Source of the DNA: G963668605 sp963793625
GTDB lineage: Bacteria > Acidobacteriota > Terriglobia > Bryobacterales > Bryobacteraceae
Direction of reading: 5' to 3'
Length of the DNA: 64,000 nucleotides
NCBI GenBank assembly: GCA_963793625.1
Contig: CAWCAT010000015.1
Span: 186,001-250,000, forward strand
Within the stretch, counting starts at the first letter, position 1, and each line of letters starts with the position of its first letter. Below the pieces are notes generated by a model. It was not told the origin of the DNA and did not search any database. It saw only the letters and a list, made by a program, of their open reading frames with translations. Shown one piece after another: positions 44,622 to 53,138 of this stretch. The translations under genes were made by a program, and so were the position numbers.

Positions 44622-45674
44622 ATGAAATCCCCCGCCCATGTCGAAATGGTCTTTGCTCCGGACTGGTGGGTTCGCCACTATGGCATCTGTTTCGACGAGC
44701 CGTTCTATTTCGATCCCGAGGTGCGCATCGCAAATGATCAGTTGATGGCCAGGGCCCTTAATGACCGGTTCGGTCTCGGCGGACCCCTCGGGGCGCCCCG
44801 CCCCATCATCGGTTCGATGCACGTCGCGGGAGGGTTTGTCGTTCCGGCTTTACTGGGCGTACCAACCCGTTTTTCCAGCAACCAGGCGCCCTGGCCGGTC
44901 CCCCGCATCCTGTCCCGCCAGGAGATTCTGAGGCTCCAGGTTCCGCAAATCGAGAAGACGCCGCCGATGAACGTGTTGATTTCCCAACTGGAAACCTGGG
45001 AACGCGAAGGCGCCCATGTAGTTGGAGATTTGAACACCGACGGCGTATTGAACACAGCTTTGCAACTTCGCGGTGAACAGCTTTTCATTGACTTGATTGA
45101 GGACCCGCCACTGGCTGATCATCTGTTTCGTGTGATTGCGGAAACCCAGATACGGGTCGCACGCTACATGCGGGAGCACACGGGCACGTGTTCGATTGCG
45201 GTGAACCGCTCCATCATTAACGTCGATCCAGGTATCTACCTTCACGCGAATTGCTCGATGCAGATGTTGTCGCCAACCATGTTCCGGAATCGACTTCTGC
45301 AGTACGAGTGCCTCCTTGCCGCTGCCCTGCCACCTTATGGCGTGCATCATTGCGGGAACAACCTGCACCTGTTTATCGAGGATTATGTCAAGGCGGGAGT
45401 CACTTTCTTCGACGTTGGGTGGGGTTCGGATATCGCCAGGGTGCGCGCGGCGGCTCCCGACGCCTTCCTCAATCTGCGGCTGAGTCCCATCCGGATGCTG
45501 AGTGAAAGCAGCGGGCAAATCCATGAAGATGTCGAGCGCATGATTCGCGAGGCTGGGGGGCCGGGTAAGGCTGGGATATGCTGCATCAACATGGACGAGA
45601 TGACTCCGGACGCGAACGTAATTGTCGCTATCGAGGCGGCGCGGCACTGTGAATCGGTGGGGCCGGCACTCTGA
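44622..45674 (+). CDS. URO-D-family protein (second copy)
   Basis: A 350-residue TIM-barrel protein of the uroporphyrinogen decarboxylase superfamily, distinct from the one at 25647. 'DWWVRHYGICFDEPFYFDPE' starts it, 'HVVGDLNTDGVLNTALQLRG' lies mid-barrel, and 'YGVHHCGNNLHLFIEDYVKA' carries the His/Cys region matching the zinc-site zone of methyltransferase members. 'FFDVGWGSDIARVRAAAP' and a late 'INMDEMTPDANVI' follow. The start at 44622 lacks a strong ribosome-binding site; the frame extends to 44562. It may demethylate or transfer a methyl group from a product of the preceding toroid enzyme-TonB receptor locus; this is inference. Confidence 0.75.
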   Translation: MKSPAHVEMVFAPDWWVRHYGICFDEPFYFDPEVRIANDQLMARALNDRFGLGGPLGAPRPIIGSMHVAGGFVVPALLGVPTRFSSNQAPWPVPRILSRQEILRLQVPQIEKTPPMNVLISQLETWEREGAHVVGDLNTDGVLNTALQLRGEQLFIDLIEDPPLADHLFRVIAETQIRVARYMREHTGTCSIAVNRSIINVDPGIYLHANCSMQMLSPTMFRNRLLQYECLLAAALPPYGVHHCGNNLHLFIEDYVKAGVTFFDVGWGSDIARVRAAAPDAFLNLRLSPIRMLSESSGQIHEDVERMIREAGGPGKAGICCINMDEMTPDANVIVAIEAARHCESVGPAL

Positions 45675-45797
45675 TGACTAGGGACCGCCAGCCTCTTCAG
45701 GGCTGCGCTCTTCCGCCCGCATACGGCGGAACCAACCATGGCTCCTCCGCCAAATCTCACAACCTAAGGCAATAGCGCAGATATCATCAGAAGGACG

Positions 45798-46310
45798 TCA
45801 TCTGGATTTGCGAATTTCATCCGCGATGATGGCGGTAAAGGCCGCGACGAACGGTTGACCGGCGTTCAGCATGTTGTCTCGCGTCATGTAGTCCAGTTCG
45901 ATATCCGGGCGTGCGCCAATGTTCTCCACATACGACTCGATCGGAAGTTCGGTTGTTGCGATCGGGCACCGCCGGACCACGAGTGTGTTCGTGTTGTTGG
46001 TGTTAGATTCGGAATAGTAGCCGGTCGGCCATCCACTGACCGACCCGCGTCCGCCATTAGCGCACATGCCGACCAGCTTGCGGCGGGCATTGTCCTGCAT
46101 CATCGCGGGGAAGATGTCGGCCGCCGAGATGGAGAACTCGTCAATCAGGATGATCAGCGGCTTTCGATATCGGGCGCACAGAGCTTTGCGCCTTCTTGGG
46201 TGTTCGTCGAATCCTGTCACTTCTTCTGTAACTATCTGTTTGCTCTGGGACGCGAACTGGTGTGCCAGCCCGAACCGGATAATGCTAATTCCGCGGCTAC
46301 TTACTGGCAT
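45798..46310 (-). pseudogene. S41 (tail-specific) peptidase C-terminal fragment
   Basis: The recognisable part begins at 'RYRKPLIILIDEFSISAADI' and runs through 'QDNARRKLVGMCANGGRGSV' to 'GARPDIELDYMTRDNMLNAG' and 'FVAAFTAIIADEIRKSR'. 'IDEFSISAADI' is the S41 catalytic segment with the nucleophile Ser. The N-terminal PDZ and the rest are missing, and the upstream ~40 codons ('GISIIRFGLAHQFASQSKQI') look unrelated. The break lies close to the tRNA-Asn fragment at 46336, so insertion or deletion at an attachment site probably removed the gene's start. Confidence 0.65.
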
Positions 46311-46335
46311 GGGGTCACATGGCTTCGCACTCCGT

Positions 46336-46712
<377 letters not shown>

Positions 46713-47300
46713 TCATCGTTCGCGCGCCGTGCGCGTGACGCCCTCCGACGCCAGGCGGCGCAGGAGGCTGCCGGCCGCAGCGGCCAGGTTGCCGGGCAGT
46801 TCTGCTGAAACGGGCTCGCTTGCTCGCACGACACGTGTATGGACCGCGCGGTCGGTCCCTGTGAACTGGAACTCCACAGCCCCTACGAGTCGCGTCTCCC
46901 CCGCAGACTCGAGATCCCACACCAGGAGCGTTGCGGCCAGCGCGGGAGCGCTGCCGGCATCAACGAGGCGCACTTCGGGATTCGATGCCAACTCGAGGCG
47001 CAATGCCGTGTCCAGGTAACGGTCAGGCGCGGACGACCATCGCCAGACGGGGTCCTCCATCAACTCGCCATTCGGTTGCTGGTGAAGCACTCGGCGGCCG
47101 ATGTGTGCCCGCGCCTGTGTATCGAGCAACCGGATGGGGGCGGCGTTGGGGGCGCTTGTCCCCTGCTTCGCCGGCTCGAGCAGTTGCGGCTCAATCATGC
47201 GGGCCGATATTGTGGCAGGACGACGCAGCCGGCAGGCGACTCCCCCCAGGCAGGCGATTGTGAGAAGGAGACCGAAGCCCGCTCGGGTTACACGAATCAT
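46713..47300 (-). CDS. ABC-type transport auxiliary (MlaB/PqiC-like) lipoprotein
   Basis: A 195-residue protein with a lipoprotein-like signal ('AGFGLLLTIACLGGVAC', Cys as probable lipid site; the box is not ideal). 'PIRLLDTQARAHIGRRVLHQ', 'PDRYLDTALRLELASNPEVR' and 'TLLVWDLESAGETRLVGAVE' match the ABC_trans_aux (PF03886) domain, which joins MCE proteins to the outer membrane in Mla/Pqi-type systems. The ATG overlaps the MCE stop (ATGA), so translation is coupled. It is the last gene of the operon on the minus strand. Confidence 0.75.
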   Translation of the reverse strand: MIRVTRAGFGLLLTIACLGGVACRLRRPATISARMIEPQLLEPAKQGTSAPNAAPIRLLDTQARAHIGRRVLHQQPNGELMEDPVWRWSSAPDRYLDTALRLELASNPEVRLVDAGSAPALAATLLVWDLESAGETRLVGAVEFQFTGTDRAVHTRVVRASEPVSAELPGNLAAAAGSLLRRLASEGVTRTARER

Positions 47301-48291
47301 TTGGTTTTCTCCCCAGGGGGTCGTGGCCCATAGACAACCGATTCCGGCTGCTCCTCGAGGAGCCGCGCGAGCTGGCGCATTTGTTCGAGAGAGTCCCGAA
47401 TGGCAGGCAGGGAGCGCCTGATCTCGTCCGCCGCAACGCTGGTTCGGTCCGCCATGTCGCGCGCTGATTGGGTCGTGGCCGGCAGTTCGGCGGCTTTGAT
47501 CGCGGCCCGCGTATCTTCGATCGCGGTGCGCGCATCTTCGACGACCTTGGCGAACTTCTCCTCGGATTTGATCAGCCTGTTCAATTCGGAAGTGACTTGC
47601 TCGATCTGCGCGAGCTGCACGCTTGTCGCCGTGAGGAATTTCCGCGAGTCGGCGCTCAGCTCGGGGAGCCGGCTCTCCTGAAAGATTCGCTCGATGTTGG
47701 TGAAAAACCGGTCGCTCCGGTCGAGGCTTTGGGGAATCCTGGTGACAATCTCGCGGAGGGATCTGCAGCGTCGCTTCCGCGCGTTCCAATACCGCGGGCA
47801 GCCGATCCTGAACTTTCGAGAGCATCGTGGGCATCGACGGCACGTATATCCGATCCGGTTTGAAGCTGAGCGGGACCGGTGGCGGGGCGTTTTGCGGCCG
47901 ATCGAGCAACAAGTACGCGTCCCCCGTCACGGGGTTGGCCACTATCTGGGCCCGAAGTTTTTCCAACACGCCCGTGCCGACGTTCGCCCTGGTCTGCTTG
48001 ACGTTCACGCCAACTTTGATGAGGCGGTCCAGGAACACCTCGAAGTCGATTTCGATGCTGCCCGTATTCGGGTCCACGCGAAGCGTCTGCGACGCGGCCC
48101 ACCGGCACGCCCCGATACCGGACCGGGCTCGAGACGTCCAGGCCGCTGACGTTTTCTGTGGTGTAGGTGACCGCGGGGAGCACGGCGCGGGTCCTCAGCC
48201 GGTAGATGAAAAACAGCGCCGTCGCGAGCACCACAACCAGCACCAACACCAGGAAGAGGCCAAGTCGCGCATAGCTTTTCTCGACGGCCAT
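47297..48291 (-). CDS. mlaD: MCE-family substrate-binding protein (MlaD-like), two frameshifts
   Basis: A ~330-residue protein with one N-terminal membrane helix ('LGLFLVLVLVVVLATALFFI') followed by the MCE domain ('VSGLDVSSPVRYRGVPVGRV', then 'DPNTGSIEIDFEVFLDRLIK'). A long coiled coil follows ('QLAQIEQVTSELNRLIKSEE'). The reading needs one-base corrections near 48090 (in front of 'TLRVDPNTG') and near 47762 (giving 'SLREIVTRIPQSLDRSDRFF'). AAGGAG lies nine bases before the ATG. MCE proteins form hexameric tunnels that shuttle phospholipids between membranes. The order permease-ATPase-MCE-lipoprotein is the standard one. Confidence 0.8.
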
Positions 48292-48303
48292 CAGTCATTC
48301 TCC

Positions 48304-49059
48304 TTAAGTCGCGGATACGCCTGGCGACGACCGCGTGAAGAAGTTGTGCACGAACGGGATCTCCGATTCGTCGCGCAGTTTGCGCGGGTCTCCCCGCGCC
48401 ACGATTCCTTTCGCGGCTTTGTCCAGGACGATACAACTGTCCGCCACGAGAAAGATACTCGGAAGCTCATGGGTCACCATGACGACGGTGATGCCCAGGT
48501 CGTGGCTGAGCGTGACGATGAGCTGGTCGAGCTCGACCGCAGTGATCGGGTCGAGCCCCGCGGACGGTTCGTCGAAGAACAGGAGTTCCGGCTCAAGCAT
48601 CAGCGCGCGGGCAATGCCCGCGCGCTTCTTCATGCCGCCCGAGATTTCGCCCGGCAGATGCTCGGCGAACGGTCCCAGCCCGACGAGTTCGAGCTTGGCC
48701 TGGCAGAGATCCCGTGCCGTCGCACCGCGTATCGAGGTCCAGGTGGTCAGGGGGAGCGCGAGGTTCTCCGCCAGCGTCATGGAACTGAACAGCGCGCCCG
48801 ACTGAAAGAGCACGCCGAAGGGCGGCACTCCCTCGTAGCGATGCGGCTCTCCAACGCCGTCAATGTCGATCCGGCCGGCCATCGGCCGCTCGAGGCCGAT
48901 CAAGTACCGCAGCAATGTGCTCTTTCCGCTCCCTGAGCCGCCGAGGATCGCGAAGGTCGCTCCGCGCGCGACTTGGAAGCTGAGGCGCTCCATAAGCACC
49001 CGCGCGCCCCAACCGATTCGCAGATCGTCGACGATGATGTGCGGCCTTGGTGACGGCAT
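48304..49059 (-). CDS. mlaF: ABC transporter ATPase (MlaF-like)
   Basis: A 251-residue ATPase from the ATG at 49059; the frame extends further but into the permease gene. The motifs are Walker A 'GGSGSGKST', signature 'ISGGMKKR', Walker B 'LLFFDEPSAGLDP' and switch His in 'VMVTHE'. 'GVLFQSGALFSSMTLAENLA' around the Q-loop is diagnostic of the MlaF/Ttg2A branch for lipid transport. The start is one base after the permease stop, so they are coupled. It should energise phospholipid transfer with the downstream MCE protein. Confidence 0.88.
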   Translation of the reverse strand: MPSPRPHIIVDDLRIGWGARVLMERLSFQVARGATFAILGGSGSGKSTLLRYLIGLERPMAGRIDIDGVGEPHRYEGVPPFGVLFQSGALFSSMTLAENLALPLTTWTSIRGATARDLCQAKLELVGLGPFAEHLPGEISGGMKKRAGIARALMLEPELLFFDEPSAGLDPITAVELDQLIVTLSHDLGITVVMVTHELPSIFLVADSCIVLDKAAKGIVARGDPRKLRDESEIPFVHNFFTRSSPGVSAT

Positions 49060-49060
49060 G

Positions 49061-50182
49061 TCAGATGCCCATGAGCGCGTAGAAGAGCGTAAACACAGCG
49101 TTGATGCCAATCACGCCGAGGATGGCCAGCACCACGGCTGTCGTTGTGCGGGCGCCGACTGCCGCGGCGCCGCCTTGTGTCGCCAGCCCTTCGCCGCAGG
49201 CGATCAATCCGATCGCCAGCGCCAGAAACGGACTCTTGACCAGTCCGCTCAGCAGATGGCCGGCGGTGATGGCGTTCGCAGTCGCCACAACATAGGCGCG
49301 CGGCGGCATGTCGGTGATGGCCACGGTCGCAATGAAACCGCCGACGAGGGCCAGCAAGTCGCCGATCCAGGTCAGAAGCGGCACGATCGCGGCCAGCGCG
49401 AGGCAGCGGGGCACGACCAGCCATCTGATTGGATCGAACCCCATGGCCCGCAAGGCGTCGGTCTCCTCCGAGACCTTCATTGTGGCCAGCTCCGACGCGA
49501 GGCCGGCGCCCGACCGGCCAGCCACGACGATGGCCGTAACGAGCGGTCCGAGCTCGCGGAATTGCGCGACGACAACAAGCTCGGGTACGTACGCGATCGA
49601 GCCGAAGCGCCTGAGCTGCGAGACACCAAGCAACCCGATGATGATACCGATCAGCAAGTTGGCGGCGCTTGTGACCAGGAGTGCGTCCGCACCGATCTCC
49701 TGGCTCAGCCTGGGGAGCGAGCGCCAATCGACCAGGCGCGGTTCGACGACTGCTTTCCGCAGCGCAACGGCGCAGCGCCCCGTGAAATCAAGCGCGTGGG
49801 TGATTGCGCCTGGCACCTCGGCCGCGGCTGCGCCGATCCGCGTCAGAACGTTCGTCGCGCGTGCTCGCGCCGGGTGGTCCGCTCCGCGTCGGCGATAGAG
49901 GGCGATCAAGCGCGCCGCTTCCGGGTTGCGGTCTTCAACAATGTGCGTGCGGCGCCCATTCGCGTCCAGCCGGTCCAGCCAGCGGGCCAGCAGGACTGCG
50001 CCGGCGCCGTCGATGCGATCAAGATCCCCGAGGTCGACATCAACCGAGCGGCACCCGTCGAGACGCGGCTCGGCGACCTCCACGGCCTGCACCACCGACG
50101 CCGCATGAGCCAAATCGAACGGACCCGCAGGGACGAGGTACGCGTGGTCCCCTTCTCGATCTGCGCGGACGGCCACATTCAT
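49061..50182 (-). CDS. mlaE: MlaE-type permease with N-terminal STAS domain
   Basis: A 373-residue fusion. Residues ~15-95 form a STAS domain ('VDVDLGDLDRIDGAGAVLLA'), the role of separate MlaB in Escherichia coli. Residues ~120-373 form the MlaE permease ('FGSIAYVPELVVVAQFRELG', 'AGRSGAGLASELATMKVSEE', 'LALAAIVPLLTWIGDLLALV'). The STAS-permease fusion is known in several lineages. The start at 50182 is the first ATG with a signal-free hydrophilic N-terminus ('MNVAVRADREGDHAYLVP'); the longer frame to 50278 is Pro/Arg-rich. It is the first gene of the lipid-transport operon. Confidence 0.85.
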   Translation of the reverse strand: MNVAVRADREGDHAYLVPAGPFDLAHAASVVQAVEVAEPRLDGCRSVDVDLGDLDRIDGAGAVLLARWLDRLDANGRRTHIVEDRNPEAARLIALYRRRGADHPARARATNVLTRIGAAAAEVPGAITHALDFTGRCAVALRKAVVEPRLVDWRSLPRLSQEIGADALLVTSAANLLIGIIIGLLGVSQLRRFGSIAYVPELVVVAQFRELGPLVTAIVVAGRSGAGLASELATMKVSEETDALRAMGFDPIRWLVVPRCLALAAIVPLLTWIGDLLALVGGFIATVAITDMPPRAYVVATANAITAGHLLSGLVKSPFLALAIGLIACGEGLATQGGAAAVGARTTTAVVLAILGVIGINAVFTLFYALMGI

Positions 50183-50411
50183 CGCGCGATCCTCTTCAAA
50201 AGACGAACAGAAACACCCTGAGTAGTGAATGGCATCTAGCTGAGCCCGTCGGGGCCGTGGCTGTGGAGGGGCACACACTTCCTCCTCTCAACAGCCAAGA
50301 CTTTAGATCACCCCTCGGTCGTCGCGACTTATTTTATTTGGTGGCGCAAACGGGATATCGCGCAAACGCCTCTCAAGCGCGTGGGGGGTTGCGGATGGTC
50401 TATTTCCGCTG

Positions 50412-50738
50412 GTGGTTGCGCAATTAGCCACCAAGTACTCGCAACCGACGCTGCTAGCGATCTATACGAATGGTCCGGAAAAGCCGTCTGTTTGTCTGTT
50501 TCATCCTGAAAGCCCTCTTCCGGCGGGTGGAATTCAGGAGTGGATGCGTTCGAAAGGATTGGAGTCGGTGTTCTTGATAGACCTCCAGACGCTCGGAGAC
50601 GTGTTCTGGAAGCAAATGACAGACGTTCTAATTCACAACGCCCAGGCGCGCAAGTGTATTCGCGATGGCATCATCCCAGAAAATCCAGAGGAAGCGGATA
50701 AACCGTGCGACGTATCAGAGAGCAAAACCGATGAATGA
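50412..50738 (+). CDS. Hypothetical protein, possibly a fragment
   Basis: A 108-residue frame from a GTG at 50412. It reads like a real soluble protein ('LATKYSQPTLLAIYTNGPEK', 'MRSKGLESVFLIDLQTLGDV', 'WKQMTDVLIHNAQARKCIRD') with an acidic tail. The first strand seems to start abruptly, so it could be the 3' part of a larger gene. There is no ribosome-binding site. I recognise no family. Confidence 0.4.
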   Translation: MVAQLATKYSQPTLLAIYTNGPEKPSVCLFHPESPLPAGGIQEWMRSKGLESVFLIDLQTLGDVFWKQMTDVLIHNAQARKCIRDGIIPENPEEADKPCDVSESKTDE

Positions 50739-51309
50739 CCGGCACTCCCGAATCAAAGCCAAGCCGCAGGTTGTCGCACTCAGGTCCCGGAAAGAACTGC
50801 CCGCAGAATAGGGTTGCTCGCCATCTCAGCCATGTCTGGGGCTGTAACTTCCGGACGATCACCGGGATTTGTGTATCCGCCTTTGCAGGAATGGGCGGAG
50901 CAGGAAGGTTTTGTTTCATGCAGTTTGAAGGACCCGAACTTGAGAACATTCTCCGCCGTCAGGTCGTCCCGGTACACGTCCAGGATTCCCGCTTCCATGA
51001 TCGCGGCACCATTGGGAAACAGGAAGCTCTGCAGTTGGTTCGTAGCGGGCTTTACGTTGGCGTTGGGAACCGGAAGAGGATTCGCTTCTTGAGGCCCCTG
51101 AATCGGTCGAACCAGGGACAGCGGGCATTCAGCGATAAGGGCGCGCGGGATACCTTCATCTCACGTTTGCGCAAGAAGGGCTGACAAGACCGCACGGCCG
51201 GAAAGACGCACGGGGGAGGGCACGCGCTCCCGCTGGGAGTAAGAGAGAAGGGCTGGAAACGCTTACTCGGGAACTCGATGCGCCGGCTGCCAGGACCCGC
51301 GGCCGGTGG
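50739..51309. other. Region with an unrecognised minus-strand gene remnant
   Basis: On the minus strand around 50780-51130 two frames together read 'NVKPATNQLQSFLFPNGAAI' and 'MEAGILDVYRDDLTAENVLK', which look protein-like but broken. No domain is recognised. The remainder to 51309 holds nothing I can support. Confidence 0.3.
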
Positions 51310-52378
51310 CTATATCGGGTCTTCGCAGAGCGACAAGATGGATTCGACGTGACGCCGGACCCTCTCTCGCATGTCGAGGTTCATGATTGCTTCTTCGAGG
51401 ATTTCGATTACGCTGCCGAAGCGTCCGAACTCCGCGGTTGAATGGCGGATTTGGTTCAGGTAGAGATAAGCAACAAGCGCCTTGCGGACGCATTCCTTCT
51501 GACGGTAGAGATCGGCGAATGGCGGGAGTGGCAGTTGGCCGATACCGTCGGCGATCTTCACCTGCTTTGCAATCCTCTGAAAGAACGAGCCGTGAACGAA
51601 GGAACTGCGCTCCTTGTACAGCATCTTGATTTCGCGCTCAACACCTGGCTCCTGGGATGCGAGAAGTGCTGCGGCCCGCTTACGGAGCTTGTATCCGACT
51701 TCGGTGTTGTCATCGGTGCCGGCGGTGAAGAGAGCTTCCAGAATGGTTGCCATATCGGCAGACTCTCGCGGCCAGGTGACGAACTGCTTGCTGTTCTCGT
51801 ACTCCTGCAGGCCGACATAGAGAAGGCAGGCACCGTACAAACGCCAACCCTCTTTGTCCCATTTGGTCATTCTGTATGCATTCCATGATCCATAGCCGGA
51901 TTCCGCGATGAGCGCCTGGTGGTAGCGGGCGAATTCCTCGCGCTTGAACCGGGCCGATTGCTGCTGGTGGCGAGAGTAGAGCACTGTTTGTTTCTTGTGG
52001 TCGGGGCGCCAGAGGCCCATTTCGGTGGCATAGAAAATTGGGTACAGGAATTGAGGTGAATAGAGATTCAGAAGGAAAAGGTGTTCAGGGTACCCGTCCA
52101 AAACAGTTCCGGCAACATCGCCGGGCAGCAAAAGGCCCCAGGAGGACGTGCGGAATTGCTCGTCTGAAAGGGCGAGAACATCTTGTCCAGTGCCGGGCTC
52201 ATGGAATCAGAACGTTCGTGTTTATTGGCGGAATCCGGTTTTGAATGGCACTGATGAATCCGTCCAGATCGAATTTCTTCAGGTTCCAACATTCATAGCC
52301 GTCTGCGATGTTACTGATGCCTTCACCTTGGTCGATTCCCGAACCGATGAAAGCGATGAAGATGGACTTGGATGCCAT
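51310..52378 (-). CDS. HEPN-like (Apea-type) protein, one frameshift
   Basis: The main frame gives ~273 residues from a TTG at 52131, but the protein seems to start at the ATG at 52378 ('MASKSIFIAFIGSGIDQGEG', 'WNLKKFDLDGFISAIQN'). A one-base change near 52205 joins it to 'HEPGTGQDVLALSDEQFRTS'. The C-terminal half is helical and contains 'LYKERSSFVHGSFFQRIAK', an R-x(4-6)-H-like motif as in Apea-like HEPN domains, which are RNA-cleaving or RNA-binding helical domains in defence and stress proteins. No obvious partner (nucleotidyltransferase or defence ATPase) lies beside it. The role is open. Confidence 0.5.
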
Positions 52379-52427
52379 ACGGATGAAGCGTAGCAGACGT
52401 GAGGATTATCGGAAAGATGCGGTATTG

Positions 52428-52576
52428 CGCAGGGCTACACCGCCGACGAACTGCGTAGCAGCAGGCGCAAGCTCGCACTCGACGCGGCACTGGAGATCTA
52501 TGCGCACTTCGGCTGGGAGGATCCGCTGAAGAACGAACTCGAAGCCGCCCAACGACAACGATTCGGGCCAGCCTGA
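52428..52576 (+). pseudogene. Short gene fragment, unrecognised
   Basis: A plus-strand frame reads 'YTADELRSSRRKLALDAALE' then 'IYAHFGWEDPLKNELEAAQR' and ends at TGA 52574. It looks like a helical C-terminus of a lost protein. No start, motif or family is recognised. Confidence 0.3.
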
Positions 52577-52705
52577 GATGAAGTAATGCTGCTTATTCTC
52601 GCTCTGGCGGCGCTGGGTTACCGTAAGTTGCAGCCCGATCTTGGGTCGGATCACGTGCCAATCGTACAGAGCTGGAAGGCCGCCTGCCGAAGATTACTCC
52701 CCATA

Positions 52706-52902
52706 AACGCGCTTGTGACAAGCAAAATTTGGCTAAAGGACAGCTCTTCAAGCACTACGACCAATTAATTTAGATGAAGACGAAAGCCGAGTTGCCGATG
52801 AAGCGGATCTGGGACCGTAGCCGTAAAAGGATGAGGCCTAACTCACGTTTATGCGTCCTCCCGCAAGGGCGCCGCATCGCCGTTCACACGCCTCAGAAAT
52901 AA
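52706..52902 (+). repeat. Dispersed degenerate repeat, copy B
   Basis: The longer copy of the repeat also found at 37345-37445. The first block encodes 'HKRACDKQNLAKGQLFKHYD' ending 'QLI' and TAG at 52771. An ATG follows directly at 52774 and opens the 42-residue frame annotated below. Copy A has lost the middle ~60 bases and both frames are interrupted there. Confidence 0.6.
52774..52902 (+). CDS. 42-residue basic mini-protein within repeat copy B
   Basis: The frame starts right after a TAG ('MKTKAELPMKRIWDRSRKRM') and ends 'LCVLPQGRRIAVHTPQK' with TAA at 52900. It is strongly basic. The segment 'NSR.C.LPQG.RIA' is kept at the protein level in repeat copy A, which argues that it was translated in an ancestor. 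There is no ribosome-binding site beyond possible coupling to the preceding stop. The function is unknown; it may be a relic of a mobile element. Confidence 0.35.
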   Translation: MKTKAELPMKRIWDRSRKRMRPNSRLCVLPQGRRIAVHTPQK

Positions 52903-53138
52903 ATCCACCACACGCAATCAATCAGTTACACCCCGCCACCCCATCCAGCCCGAAATCCAACTGCTAAACTCCTCGGCGGAGGCAACCTCGTATGCAATTC
53001 ACATCTTCAGCCAAATTCCGAACGCCCACTGACATCTCAGCGGGGAAATGCAGCACTGTTAAAAAAAATCTGACGAAACGAACTATTACGTCCAGATTGC
53101 AAACAGGTGCTAATCGTCCTAAAATGCCCGCAATAGTC

